Below, in pieces: positions 16,872-29,706 of a stretch of DNA of 64,000 nucleotides. The notes beneath the pieces were generated by a model. The model had not been told where the DNA came from, did no database searches, and worked only from the letters and a program-made list of their open reading frames with translations. The position numbers and the translations under genes were made by a program. The DNA is from Pseudomonadota bacterium (lineage in GTDB: Bacteria; Desulfobacterota; Desulfovibrionia; Desulfovibrionales; Desulfovibrionaceae): positions 1 through 64,000 of the forward strand of contig JAHIUD010000072.1 of the NCBI GenBank assembly GCA_018817515.1, read 5' to 3'. Position 1 is the first letter of the stretch. Each line of letters opens with the position of its first letter.

Positions 16872-17962
16872 GGCCGCCTGCCGCCGCTGGCCTGACTGGT
16901 TGGGGGAGGAGTTGGAGACTTCCCGCCGCCGCCCATGAGCTCGGCCAGTTCGGCCACGTAGCTTTCCAGGGCGTCGTCGGGCCGCCTGGTGCCGCCGATG
17001 ACCCCGAGGTTGGCGTCCAGCGTCAGCTCGATGATCCGCGCGATGCCGGCGCGGCCCAGGCGCTGGGCCATCTTCTGCATCACCGGCTTGTCGCTGGGGC
17101 GCATGCGCACGCGGGCGCCCTCGCCCTGGCTGAGCATCCACAACTGGCGCGCCTGCCAGGCCACATAGCCCAGAAGCTGGAAGAGGATCTTGTCGCCAGA
17201 GGGCCGCAGATGGTCGTCCAGCACGCGCGCCCAGACCTCGCGGGCGGCCTTGGGGGTCCTCGACGACTCGGCAAGAGCCTTCATGAAATCAAAGAACTCC
17301 ATGTCGCCGTGGGGCGCCACCAGCGCGGCCAGGTCCGGGGTGATGGTCTTCCCGCCTGACCCGCCGGGCCCTTCGGACAGCGCGCCCGCCGCAAGCTCGA
17401 TCTTGTCCAGCTCGAGGCCGGCGGCCAGGCCGTCACGCGGGAGGGCTGCGGCCAACGCCTGCCGGGCGGCCGGGTTCAGGGTCAGGCCGCGCTCAGCGGC
17501 CCAGGCGTCGAGAAATTTCGGCAGAGAGGCGTCGGTCAGGCCCGGGGACTGCCAGATCCACTTGTTCTGCTCGGCGGTTTGCCAAAAGGCGCGCCGGGGC
17601 AGAAAGTTCGGCACGGCGGCCTTGCCCTCCTTCCATGCGCCCTCCAGACAGAACACCGGCAGCACTGTGCTGGCCGTGTTCTTGAGGCCCTCGCCCAGAC
17701 GGTCCCAGAGTTCCGCCTTGAGGGACTCGGCTCGGCGCAGCAACAGCAAGGTCGGCGTGGAGAAGAGATTCTGGGTGGTCAGCTCGCCCCAGTAGCCAGG
17801 TGGAAAGGGCTCCTCGTCGCCCCAAAAGACTTTGCGGACGCAGCCAGCTCCAAGCCCTTCGAGCAGCAGCGAGGCCTGGCGCCGGAGCAGTTCGGCGTCC
17901 GGGCAGACGAGGAAGCGGAAGCCGCGGCGGGTCGGTGCTTGATTGGCCGAAGGTCGGAGCAT
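16868..17962 (-). CDS. holA: DNA polymerase III subunit delta
   Basis: HolA-like sequence (LLLRRAESLK, LFQLLGYVAWQARQLWML), lptE/leuS neighbourhood. Confidence 0.85.
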   Translation of the reverse strand: MLRPSANQAPTRRGFRFLVCPDAELLRRQASLLLEGLGAGCVRKVFWGDEEPFPPGYWGELTTQNLFSTPTLLLLRRAESLKAELWDRLGEGLKNTASTVLPVFCLEGAWKEGKAAVPNFLPRRAFWQTAEQNKWIWQSPGLTDASLPKFLDAWAAERGLTLNPAARQALAAALPRDGLAAGLELDKIELAAGALSEGPGGSGGKTITPDLAALVAPHGDMEFFDFMKALAESSRTPKAAREVWARVLDDHLRPSGDKILFQLLGYVAWQARQLWMLSQGEGARVRMRPSDKPVMQKMAQRLGRAGIARIIELTLDANLGVIGGTRRPDDALESYVAELAELMGGGGKSPTPPPTSQASGGRRP

Positions 17963-17972
17963 GGGGCGGCTC

Positions 17973-18506
17973 CTAGTAGTTCTCGGTCATCAGGTCGGCC
18001 ATGCGGCGCACAGCCAGGTCCGTGACGCGCAGGTCCGCACCCTCGGAGTCGCCGGAATAGAAGGATTCGCTCTGGCTCTGCTCGCCGGAGTCCCACAACG
18101 TCGCGCCATCGCTGGCGCGCTGCACGCGGAAGATCAGGGTCAGGCCGGTGCCAAGCTTCAGGGACTGGTCCTGCTGGCCGGAAACGACGGTGGAGCGCGT
18201 GAATTTCTTGATGATCACCGTTAGCAGCGACGTGGCCTTGTCCTTGTCCGTCCAGGTGATGAAACGCCGACGGGTGAACTCGTCGCGGATGAGCGAGCGC
18301 AGGCGAGGCTCAAGCCAGGCCTCGACGGTGGGGTTTTCCACGCGCACCAGGGCCATGGTGCGGAAGGCCGGGTCAAGGCGCGAGGCCGCGGCCGGGTCGG
18401 GCCCAAGCAGGGTGCCCTGGCCGGTGAAGGTGTACCCGCAGCCGCACAGGGTCAGGGCTGCGGCCAGAAGCAGAGCCAGGCCCAGAAACCGTCTCAATGC
18501 GAGCAT
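17973..18506 (-). CDS. lptE: LPS assembly lipoprotein LptE
   Basis: Lipobox LCGCGYTF; position between leuS and holA. Confidence 0.8.
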   Translation of the reverse strand: MLALRRFLGLALLLAAALTLCGCGYTFTGQGTLLGPDPAAASRLDPAFRTMALVRVENPTVEAWLEPRLRSLIRDEFTRRRFITWTDKDKATSLLTVIIKKFTRSTVVSGQQDQSLKLGTGLTLIFRVQRASDGATLWDSGEQSQSESFYSGDSEGADLRVTDLAVRRMADLMTENY

Positions 18507-18528
18507 GCGCGACCTCCCTGCCGTTGTT

Positions 18529-21051
<2,523 letters not shown>

Positions 21052-21074
21052 CTGCTACTCCCGAGAAAAGGGTG

Positions 21075-21680
21075 CTATTTTGCTGCCCTGGTCTTCGTGT
21101 CCGTGGACGTGGTTTGTTTGGCGTCAGCCGGTTTGCCAAGGGGCGCGGCCGGTTTCTGGCCGATCTTTGCGTCGGCCTTCTTGTCGATCTTCTTGTCGAT
21201 CTTTTTATCGATGTCGAAGCGGCCCTCGTCCACTGCCCGGGCCACGGCGTCCAGGATGCCGTTGACGAAGGAGCGCGAGTTCTCGTCGCCAAAGCCCTTG
21301 GCCAGCTCGATGGCCTCGTTGATGGCCACCTTGAGCGGGATGTCCGAGCGGTGCAGGATCTCAAAGAGCGAGAGCCTGAGGATGGCCAGTTCGACCTTGC
21401 CGATGCGCCCGATCTTCCAGTGGTCCGAGTGCTTGCCGATGACCTTGTCGATCTCCGGCAGGTTCTCGCACACGCCCTGCACCAGCTGCGAGGCGAAGCT
21501 CTTGGCGTCCTCAAGCTCGCACTCCTCCACGGCGGGGTTGCGCGTGAAGGCGCGGCGGACGTTGCTTTCGCCTTCCTGGGGGTCGAAGCCCAAACCAAAG
21601 AGAACCTGGAAAGCCAGGGTGCGGCCCTGCCTGCGCGAGCCCTTGCGCTTGTCCGGAGCTGTTGTCACCAATGACTCCAA
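21075..21680 (-). CDS. nusB: transcription antitermination factor NusB with lysine-rich C-terminal tail
   Basis: RTLAFQVLFGLGFD, ELAILRLSLFEIL, AINEAIELAKGFGDENSRSFVNGILDAV. Confidence 0.93.
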   Translation of the reverse strand: MESLVTTAPDKRKGSRRQGRTLAFQVLFGLGFDPQEGESNVRRAFTRNPAVEECELEDAKSFASQLVQGVCENLPEIDKVIGKHSDHWKIGRIGKVELAILRLSLFEILHRSDIPLKVAINEAIELAKGFGDENSRSFVNGILDAVARAVDEGRFDIDKKIDKKIDKKADAKIGQKPAAPLGKPADAKQTTSTDTKTRAAK

Positions 21681-21683
21681 GAC

Positions 21684-22154
21684 CTAGAGCTGCGCGAGAA
21701 CGCGAGCGGTCTCGAGCATGGCCATTGCGGCGTCGACGCCCTTGTTTCCGGCCTTGGACCCGGCGCGCTCGATGGCCTGCTCCAGGTTGTCCGTGGTCAG
21801 AACGCCGAAGCCCAGCGGCATGTTGTGCTCCATGCTGACCATGGCCAGACCCTTGGCGCACTCGTTGGCCACGAAGTCGAAATGCGGGGTGGCGCCGCGG
21901 ATAACCGCGCCCAGGCACACGAGCCCGTCATACTTGCCCGAGGCGGCCAGCTTCTGGGCCACCAGCGGCATCTCGAAAGCGCCGGGGATACGCACGATGG
22001 TCAGGTCCTCGCGGCTGGCGCCGTGGCGGGTCAGGGCGTCCACGGCCCCGCCGACCAGCTTGTCCACGATGAAATCGTTGAAGCGGCTGGCCACGATGGC
22101 CACCTTCAGTCCCTTGGCGTCCAGCTGTCCTTCGACGGTCTTGATATGGCCCAT
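21684..22154 (-). CDS. ribH: 6,7-dimethyl-8-ribityllumazine synthase
   Basis: [53 protein letters not shown]. Confidence 0.96.
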   Translation of the reverse strand: MGHIKTVEGQLDAKGLKVAIVASRFNDFIVDKLVGGAVDALTRHGASREDLTIVRIPGAFEMPLVAQKLAASGKYDGLVCLGAVIRGATPHFDFVANECAKGLAMVSMEHNMPLGFGVLTTDNLEQAIERAGSKAGNKGVDAAMAMLETARVLAQL

Positions 22155-22167
22155 GGTTGTCCTCCGT

Positions 22168-23421
22168 TCAGGAAAGGTCAAAGTTCTTTGGTGGGTTGCG
22201 CAATTTCTTGGCGTCGCCCAGATTGGTCAGCATGTGGCCCATCTTGTCTTTCTTGGTCTGCAGATAGCGCTCGTTCAGGGCGCAGGCGGCCATCTCGATG
22301 GGCACGCGTTCCACGACCTTCAGGCCGTAGCCCTCCAGCCCCACGATCTTCTTGGGGTTGTTGGTCATCAGGCGCATCTGCGACACGCCGAGCGAGACCA
22401 GGATCTGCGCGCCGGTGCCGTACTCGCGCAGGTCGGGCTGAAAGCCCAGCTTGGCGTTGGCCTCGACAGTGTCGTAGCCCTCGTCCTGCAGGTGATAGGC
22501 CTTGATCTTGTTGCCCAGGCCGATGCCCCGGCCCTCCTGGCGCATGTACAGAAGTACGCCTGCGCCCTCCTGCTCGATCATGCACATGGCCGCAGCCAGC
22601 TGGTCGCCGCAGTCGCAGCGCACGGAGCCGAACACGTCGCCGGTGAGGCATTCGCTGTGCACACGCACCAGCACGGGCTTGTCCGGGCTGATGTCGCCCT
22701 TGAACAGGGCGATGTGGGTGCGGTGGTCGGCCTCGGAGGTGAAGGCCGCAGTCTTGAACTGGCCCCAGCGGGTGGGCAGCTCGGCCTCGGCGATCTTGGT
22801 CACGGCCTTGCCGCCGAACTTCATGCGGTGCTTGATCAGGTCGGCCACGGAGCAGATCTTGAGCCCGTGCTCGGCCGCAAAGAGCTTCAGGTCCGGCATG
22901 CGGGCCATCTGGCCGTCTTCGCGCATGATCTCACAAATTACGCCTGCGGGCTTGCAACCGGCCAGTCGGGCGATGTCCACGCTGCCCTCGGTCTGCCCGG
23001 CGCGCACCAGCACGCCGCCGCTTCTTGCCCGAAGCGGGAAGATGTGGCCGGGGGTGACGATGTCCGTCGCCTTGACGCCGTCGGCCACGGCGGTGAGGAT
23101 GGTGTGGCTGCGGTCAAAGGCTGAAATGCCGGTGGTGACGCCTTCGCGCGCCTCAATGGACACGGTGAAGTTGGTGCCGAACTTGCTCTGGTTGCTCTGC
23201 GCCATGAGCGGCAGCTCCAGCCGGTCGATCATGTCCGGCGCCATGGCCAGGCAGATGAGGCCGCGTCCGAACTTGGCCATGAAGTTGATGGCCTCAGGGG
23301 TGGTTTTTTCTGCTGCGATGACGAGGTCGCCCTCGTTCTCGCGGTCTTCGTCATCCACCATGATGACCATCCGGCCCTGCCGGATGTCCTCAATGGCTTC
23401 CTCAATGCTGCACAGGGGCAT
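22168..23421 (-). CDS. ribBA: bifunctional DHBP synthase/GTP cyclohydrolase II
   Basis: [47 protein letters not shown]. Confidence 0.96.
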   Translation of the reverse strand: MPLCSIEEAIEDIRQGRMVIMVDDEDRENEGDLVIAAEKTTPEAINFMAKFGRGLICLAMAPDMIDRLELPLMAQSNQSKFGTNFTVSIEAREGVTTGISAFDRSHTILTAVADGVKATDIVTPGHIFPLRARSGGVLVRAGQTEGSVDIARLAGCKPAGVICEIMREDGQMARMPDLKLFAAEHGLKICSVADLIKHRMKFGGKAVTKIAEAELPTRWGQFKTAAFTSEADHRTHIALFKGDISPDKPVLVRVHSECLTGDVFGSVRCDCGDQLAAAMCMIEQEGAGVLLYMRQEGRGIGLGNKIKAYHLQDEGYDTVEANAKLGFQPDLREYGTGAQILVSLGVSQMRLMTNNPKKIVGLEGYGLKVVERVPIEMAACALNERYLQTKKDKMGHMLTNLGDAKKLRNPPKNFDLS

Positions 23422-23609
23422 GGGTGAACCTCACTCGTAGAGCCGTGGCAGGGGCCAAAAAGCCAGCCAGGCCGGATTCTCAAACATCAGAACCAATCCG
23501 TTTACCCCAAAACCGTACGGCGGGGAAAGCTGTTTTTTATCGCTTAAAATACAGCATGTTATTAATAAGCCAGGGAAGGAGCCCGGCAAAGCCACGGGAC
23601 AGGCAGACT

Positions 23610-25340
23610 CTAGCAGGCTGTGAAGCCGGCCACCTCGACGCAGTTGCGGCCCTTGTTCTTGGCCCGGTACAGAGCCTGGTCGGCGCGCTCCAGAAGCGAT
23701 CCCACTTCGTCGCCCTGGGTATACTCCGCCACGCCGAAGCTGGAGGTAACCCGCCCGACCAGGGGAAAATCCGTGGAGGTGAACTCAAGGCGCAAGCGTT
23801 CGGCCAGAGCCGCCACCACCTGGATCTCCGTCTCCGGGCAGACCAGCAGGAACTCCTCGCCGCCGTAGCGCCCCACAATATCGGTCTCGCGCGCGGTGCG
23901 TGACAGGAGCCCGGCGATGGCGATGAGCACGTTGTCCCCGGCCTGGTGCCCGTGCAGATCGTTGACGTCCTTGAAGTGGTCGATGTCGAGCAGGATGACG
24001 GAGAAGGGCTTGCCGTAGCGCCGGGCGCGCAGCACCTCCGTCCGCAACGCCTCCTCAAGCCTGCGGCGGTTGGACAGCCCCGTAAGACGGTCAGTGCGGG
24101 TCATGACCTCCAGGGCGTGGTTCTTCTCGTCCAGCTCCCGCACGGCTTGCTCCAGCATGTCGTTGGTGGCGGCCAGTTCCTCGGTGCGCAGGGCAACTTT
24201 GGACTCCAGGTTGGTCACCAGGTCCTGCATGCGCGCCACCATGCTTTTGAAGGTGGCGGCCAGCACGCCGATCTCGTCGCCCTCCGGCGCCTTGGGGCTG
24301 TCCTCCAGGCCGTCCACACGGAGCTGCGCAGCTGCCTGGGTCAGGTCGACGATCTTGCGGGTAACCGTGGTATGGATGAGCCAGGCTACCACCATGGCGA
24401 AGCCCAGACCGAGCAGCGCCGTTGCCAGGATGATCACGCTGGCCAGACGGCTGACCCCGCTGATGCGGGCCCTGGCCCGCTCCACCTCGATGGCGGCCAG
24501 AGCCTTGAGGTCGCGGGAAATGGGGTCCACCGCGTGGGCCTGCAGGCTGAAGTCGTTGAGCAGGCCGCGGATCCTCACGTCGACATCCGGGATGCGCCCG
24601 GCCACCACAAGATAATCACGCACCAGCCTGCGGACCTCGGCCCGGCGCGCGGGCGCGAGTTCAGGCGCGGTTTCAAGTGCGCGCTCCAGCTTGAAGCCAA
24701 TGTTCAGGGCAGTCTGCATGTACGGTCGCTGCCGAAGGATGAGATATTTCTGGACGTTGTGGTCCATTTCCAAATAGAGTAGATGCGCTTCCGTGGCGCC
24801 GCGCAGCAAGACGCCCAGGCGGTCGCCCAACTGCCCCAGTTGCTCCAGCAGGCCGGTCTTCGGCGCGGCCAGAACAGCCACCTGGCTCACGGTCTCCTCG
24901 AAAATTTCCCCGAAGCGCTGGGCCGAGGTCAGGTACAAGGTGATGTCCTTGTTGCGTTCGCGCAAGGAGAAGCTGACGTTTGAGGCCTCGACGATCTTGC
25001 GCAGATCCTCGCTTAAGGCCACCACACGTGCGGTGACCGCCTTGGCTGGCAGGAAATACTGCTCATGGGCGTCTGCATAGCCGATCTCAGAGAACTTGAG
25101 GAAGAAGTCGCGGTGCATGCGCCGGGCCTTCTCCAGCTCACCGCCCATCTCGAACACGCGCTGGCGGATCTCCACGCTGGTGAGGATCTCCGACTCGGCC
25201 TCTAGGACCACCCTCAAGGCGCCATATCCCGCCAGCGCCTCCAGCAGGAGCAGCACGAGCAACAGCGAAAAGGCGCAGCCGAACTTGACGCTGAGGCTCA
25301 GGCTGCGCCAATGGCGTAAGATGTCGTGCAGGCGGTTCAT
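23610..25340 (-). CDS. membrane-bound GGDEF diguanylate cyclase
   Basis: N-terminal TM, ~250 aa periplasmic region, HAMP-like segment, GRYGGEEFLLVCPE active site. Confidence 0.88.
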   Translation of the reverse strand: MNRLHDILRHWRSLSLSVKFGCAFSLLLVLLLLEALAGYGALRVVLEAESEILTSVEIRQRVFEMGGELEKARRMHRDFFLKFSEIGYADAHEQYFLPAKAVTARVVALSEDLRKIVEASNVSFSLRERNKDITLYLTSAQRFGEIFEETVSQVAVLAAPKTGLLEQLGQLGDRLGVLLRGATEAHLLYLEMDHNVQKYLILRQRPYMQTALNIGFKLERALETAPELAPARRAEVRRLVRDYLVVAGRIPDVDVRIRGLLNDFSLQAHAVDPISRDLKALAAIEVERARARISGVSRLASVIILATALLGLGFAMVVAWLIHTTVTRKIVDLTQAAAQLRVDGLEDSPKAPEGDEIGVLAATFKSMVARMQDLVTNLESKVALRTEELAATNDMLEQAVRELDEKNHALEVMTRTDRLTGLSNRRRLEEALRTEVLRARRYGKPFSVILLDIDHFKDVNDLHGHQAGDNVLIAIAGLLSRTARETDIVGRYGGEEFLLVCPETEIQVVAALAERLRLEFTSTDFPLVGRVTSSFGVAEYTQGDEVGSLLERADQALYRAKNKGRNCVEVAGFTAC

Positions 25341-26590
25341 CGCTTCGGCGCGTAGGTGAATTCCACGTTGCCCTTGAGCCCCTCCACTCCGCTGGTGGGG
25401 TCCGTCAGCCTGAGGACGTTGAAGCTCTGGGCGGCGCAATCGCCGAACTCGTCGCAAGTGAGACTACCGGTCAGCCCGGGGTAGCCCGTGGTGGAGTACA
25501 GGGCGTCGCGCAGGGCCTGGCGGCCGATGCGCAGACGTCCGTTACCGCCCTTCACTGCAGCCTTCTCGATGGCCGCGAAGAGGATGCCTGCGGCGTCAAA
25601 GGCATTGATGAAGTAATAAGTCGGCGGGGAGCCATGATAGCGGGCCTTGTACTCCGCCTCCAGCTTCTCCAGCTCGGGCGTCCTTTTCGGCGGGGTGGGC
25701 CCCACGAAGTACATGCCGATGGCAGCGGCCTGCACTGCCTGGATGAAGCTGTTCTCGATGAGCGAGCCGTCGCTCATGAGCACGGTCTTGGCCAGGGCCG
25801 GCATCTTCCTGGCTTGCAGCAGCACATGGTTGCCCTCGGGCTGGAACAGCGGAAAAAACACCATCTCGGCCCTGGAGTTGATCACTGTGGTCAGCACGGG
25901 CTCCATGTTTGCGTCGTTCTTATTCACCGTGGCGTCCAGCACGATTTTCCCGCCGAGCTGCTCGAATTCCTCCCGGAACCCGTTCGTCAGCCCCTTGGTG
26001 TAGATGTCGCCGTCATTGATGGTGGCGGCCTTGCGGATGCCCAGTTTTTCATAGGCGAAACGGGCGGCGGCAGGACCGGCGGATTCCTCGTTGGGCGCGG
26101 TGCGCAGGTAGCCCGTCTGCCATTTGGGCGCGCGGTGCCCGCCGATGGCAGTGAGGAACGGGGCGGAGTTGTTGCCGGAGATCATGGCCAGCCCTGCCTT
26201 GGACATGACCTCGGCGGTGGAGGCGGCGGCTCCGGAGCAGGTGGTGCCAAAGATGGCCAGAACCTTGGGATCGGCCACGAGCTTCAGGGCCGCGTTGGCT
26301 CCGCCCTCGGCGTTGCAGCCGGTGTCCTCGGTCATAAGCTTCACCGTGCGTCCCAGAACCTTGTTGCCACGGCTGGCCAGGGCCAACTCCAGGCCGCGAA
26401 TCTGGTCCTGGCCCAGGGGGGCCACCTTGCCGGAGAGGGCCTGGACCACGCCAAGCGTCAGGGGCTCGTCCGGGCCAAGGTCTACGCAGCCGAGCTTGTC
26501 CGCACAGGGCTCCGGCGCCGTCTCGCAACTGCAGAGCAGAGACAACGCGGCAAGGACGACAGTAAGCAAGGCAAGGACGGCACGCTTCAC
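25337..26590 (-). CDS. ABC-type branched-chain amino acid-like substrate-binding lipoprotein
   Basis: LTLGVVQALSGKVAPLGQDQIRGLELAL; lipobox; stop overlaps GGDEF start (ATGA). Confidence 0.85.
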   Translation of the reverse strand: MKRAVLALLTVVLAALSLLCSCETAPEPCADKLGCVDLGPDEPLTLGVVQALSGKVAPLGQDQIRGLELALASRGNKVLGRTVKLMTEDTGCNAEGGANAALKLVADPKVLAIFGTTCSGAAASTAEVMSKAGLAMISGNNSAPFLTAIGGHRAPKWQTGYLRTAPNEESAGPAAARFAYEKLGIRKAATINDGDIYTKGLTNGFREEFEQLGGKIVLDATVNKNDANMEPVLTTVINSRAEMVFFPLFQPEGNHVLLQARKMPALAKTVLMSDGSLIENSFIQAVQAAAIGMYFVGPTPPKRTPELEKLEAEYKARYHGSPPTYYFINAFDAAGILFAAIEKAAVKGGNGRLRIGRQALRDALYSTTGYPGLTGSLTCDEFGDCAAQSFNVLRLTDPTSGVEGLKGNVEFTYAPKR

Positions 26591-26821
26591 GACAGGACCT
26601 CCGGGTTTGCTACAGGCTCTTAACATTAGCCTGGGAAACCTATTACGTAAAGCCCTGCTCTCAATATTTTGAATTGGCCCCTGACCTTGGACAGCCCATG
26701 CCTGCCTGATCCTGCCGAAGGGGATACGCCGTGGAATTGATCCCACGCGCAATACGGCTGCCAATCAGGCCATGGCGCTGATTTTAGCGCCCCTTGCGCC
26801 CGTCGCCACGCCGAAGACCAG

Positions 26822-26865
26822 AAAAAAGGCGCCTCAGCCAGTCAGCTGAAGCGCCTCTAATTTTT
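26822..26865 (-). terminator. intrinsic terminator downstream of tRNA-Leu
   Basis: Minus strand AGGCGCTTCAGC-tgactg-GCTGAGGCGCCT followed by T-run. Confidence 0.8.
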
Positions 26866-26951
26866 GGTGCCGAAGGGGAGACTCGAACTCCCATGGCCTT
26901 GCGACCACTAGACCCTGAACCTAGCGTGTCTACCAATTCCACCACTTCGGC
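26865..26951 (-). tRNA. tRNA-Leu(CAG)
   Basis: GCCGAAGTGGTGGAATTGGTAGACACGCTAGGTTCAGGG...GGGAGTTCGAGTCTCCCCTTCGGCACCA; long variable arm, encoded CCA. Confidence 0.96.
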
Positions 26952-27100
26952 ATTAAGCGGTCAGCCTGCGCTGATCCGTTGTTGCGAGTGAAGCATTTAG
27001 CCGCATCGGCCAGCCTTGGCAAGGACTTTTTGCCCTGTGGGCGAATTTTCCTGCCCGCTGCCGTGCAATGCCCGGCGCTCCCGGCCTCTCGACCCCTGGC

Positions 27101-28378
27101 CTACCTCTCGTCGATGGACACGTAGTCGCGCAGGACCTGCCCGGTGTAGACCTGCCGGGGGCGGTGGATCTTGGTCGTTTCCAGGTGTTCCTCGTACCAG
27201 TGGGCGATCCAGCCGGGCATGCGCCCGATGGCGAACATCACCGGGAACATCTGCACCGGAATGTTCAGGGCCCGCAGAATGATGCCTGAGTAGAAGTCCA
27301 CGTTGGGGTACAGCTTGCGCTCCACAAAGTACGGATCGGCCAGGGCCAGCTGTTCCAACTCCATGGCGATGTCCATGAGCTCGTCGGGCTTGCCCAGCTT
27401 GAACAGCAGGTCGTGGGCCGCCTGCTTGAGGATCTTGGCGCGCGGGTCGAAGTTCTTGTAGATGCGGTGGCCAAAGCCCATGAGCCGGAACTTCTTCTGC
27501 TTGACCATCTCCAGCACCTCGCGCGGGGTGCTCTCGCCATCGCGGATCTGCTCGAGCATGGCCACAACGCCTGCGTTGGCGCCGCCGTGCAGACGCCCCC
27601 ACAACGCGCAGATGCCGGAGGAAACCGAGGCGAAAAGATTGGCCTGGGTGGAGCCCACCATGCGCACGGTGGAACAGGAGCAATTCTGCTCGTGGTCCGC
27701 ATGCAGGATGAGGAACAAGGAAAGCGCGCGCACGGCCTCTGGCGAGGGGTCAAAGGGCTTGTTCGGAATGGAGAACATCATGTGCAAGAAGTTTCGGCAA
27801 TACGAGAGGGCCGGATTCGGGTACATGAAGGGCAGGCCCATGCTCTTGCGGTAGCTGAAGGCGGCGATGGTGCGCACCTTGCTGATGATCTTCGAGGCCG
27901 CGAGGTAGAACTCGCCCCGGCTCTCGATCTCAAGCAGATCCGGGTGGTAGCAGCCGAGCGAGTTGATGATGGCCGAAAGCATGGCCATGGGGTGACCGTT
28001 GGGCGGGAAGCCCTCGAAATGGTGCCGCAGGTCCTCGTGCAGAAGCTCTTCTGCGCACAACCCGGCGGAGAAGCGCGAAAGTTTGTCGCGGGTGGGCAGC
28101 TCGCCGAAGATGAGCAGCCAGGCGGTTTCGGTGAAGGAACCGCGATCGGCGATCTGCTCAATGGGATAGCCGCGATAGCGCAAAATGCCCTTTTCGCCGT
28201 CCACAAAGGTGATGGAGCTCTTGCACGGGCCGGTGTTCACATAGCCGGGATCATAGGTGATGAACCCGCTGTCGGCGCGCAGGCGCGTGATGTCGATGGC
28301 CTTGTCGCCCAGGGTGCCCTCGACGATGGGGAGCTCATAGGTTTTTCCGTCGATGATCAGTTGCGCAGTCTTGGTCAT
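27101..28378 (-). CDS. gltA: citrate synthase
   Basis: ILRYRGYPIEQIA, GRLHGGANAGVVAML, MGFGHRIYKNFDPRA. Confidence 0.97.
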   Translation of the reverse strand: MTKTAQLIIDGKTYELPIVEGTLGDKAIDITRLRADSGFITYDPGYVNTGPCKSSITFVDGEKGILRYRGYPIEQIADRGSFTETAWLLIFGELPTRDKLSRFSAGLCAEELLHEDLRHHFEGFPPNGHPMAMLSAIINSLGCYHPDLLEIESRGEFYLAASKIISKVRTIAAFSYRKSMGLPFMYPNPALSYCRNFLHMMFSIPNKPFDPSPEAVRALSLFLILHADHEQNCSCSTVRMVGSTQANLFASVSSGICALWGRLHGGANAGVVAMLEQIRDGESTPREVLEMVKQKKFRLMGFGHRIYKNFDPRAKILKQAAHDLLFKLGKPDELMDIAMELEQLALADPYFVERKLYPNVDFYSGIILRALNIPVQMFPVMFAIGRMPGWIAHWYEEHLETTKIHRPRQVYTGQVLRDYVSIDER

Positions 28379-28641
28379 TGTCTTTACACTCTCTTCCTAT
28401 GCTGTGGCAGGGCGCCGACGATTCTTCGCGCCCCCCTCCGGGCAAAACCCGAAAATCCAATGAAGCGAGTACCCGGATTCGTACTGATTGTCCAGCGCCC
28501 GCAACACAGCTCGTTTACAATTATGTCACATTTCGGGAGATTTGAACTTTCCCTCGCCAACATACCCCCCGGGGGTTGCCTCCACAGAATTTCGGCTTAT
28601 ACTTGGCATGCGCCACAGCGCCATACCAAACCGGAGTGCCC

Positions 28642-29706
28642 GTGAAAAAGAACAAGCCGTCCAAACCAGATCTCTCGCGCCGAAACTTCCTGGCCAGCCT
28701 CGGCCTCGGCGGCCTCGGACTGTTGCTGCCGCAAACCGCCACAGCAGCCACAGCAGCCTCCAAGGACGAAGAACTTGTCACCCTGCACGACCTCAGCAAA
28801 TGCGTGGGCTGCGGGGCCTGCGTCGAGGCCTGCCGCGAGGCCAACGCGCACAAATTCCCCGAGCCCACACGGCCCTTCCCCAAAATGTACCCGTCAACGG
28901 TCAAGGTTGAGGACTGGTCCACCAAGCGCCAGGTCACCGACCGCCTGACACCCTACAACTGGCTCTACATCCAGTCCGCACGCGGGCAGTACCTGGGGCA
29001 GCGCTTCGAGGTCCACATCCCCCGGCGCTGCATGCATTGCCAGAACCCGCCCTGCGCCAACCTCTGCCCCTGGGGCGCGGCCGCGCGGGAAACAAACGGC
29101 GTGGTGCGCATCGACGACAAAATCTGTCTGGGCGGCGCCAAGTGCAAGACCGTGTGCCCCTGGAAAATTCCCATGCGCCAGACCGGCGTCGGCCTATACC
29201 TTGATATTCTGCCAAGTCTTGCGGGCAACGGCGTCATGTACAAGTGCGACCGCTGTTATGACCGCCTGGCCAAGGGCCAGAAACCGGCCTGCGTGGAGTC
29301 CTGCCCCTACGAGGTGCAGGAGATCGGCCCACGCGCGGAGATCGTCGCCAAGGCCCACGCCCTGGCCCGCAGCATGAACGGCTACATTTACGGCGAGACC
29401 GAAAACGGCGGCACCAACTCGCTCTATGTCTCGCCCGTGCCCTTTGACATCCTGGACGCCGCCATCACCACCGGCCCCGGCAAGCCGGACCTGGACAAGG
29501 CCCCGGACATGATGGCCGACGAGACGAACATGGCCTACGCCGCGTTGTTCGCGCCGGTGGCCGGCATTGTGGCCGGGGCCCTGCGCATCGGCTCGCGCCT
29601 GGCGAACGGGGACAAGGACGGCGGCAAGGGCGACGGCAAAGGCGCCCCCCCGACTGCCCCGCCAGACGCGGGCCAGCCAACCGACAGCAAGGAGCCCTGG
29701 TCATGA
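28642..29706 (+). CDS. Tat-exported four-cluster [4Fe-4S] ferredoxin subunit
   Basis: RRNFLASLGLGGLG Tat motif; CVGCGACVEAC, CMHCQNPPCANLC, CLGGAKCKTVC, CDRCYDRLAKGQKPACVESC. Confidence 0.88.
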   Translation: MKKNKPSKPDLSRRNFLASLGLGGLGLLLPQTATAATAASKDEELVTLHDLSKCVGCGACVEACREANAHKFPEPTRPFPKMYPSTVKVEDWSTKRQVTDRLTPYNWLYIQSARGQYLGQRFEVHIPRRCMHCQNPPCANLCPWGAAARETNGVVRIDDKICLGGAKCKTVCPWKIPMRQTGVGLYLDILPSLAGNGVMYKCDRCYDRLAKGQKPACVESCPYEVQEIGPRAEIVAKAHALARSMNGYIYGETENGGTNSLYVSPVPFDILDAAITTGPGKPDLDKAPDMMADETNMAYAALFAPVAGIVAGALRIGSRLANGDKDGGKGDGKGAPPTAPPDAGQPTDSKEPWS

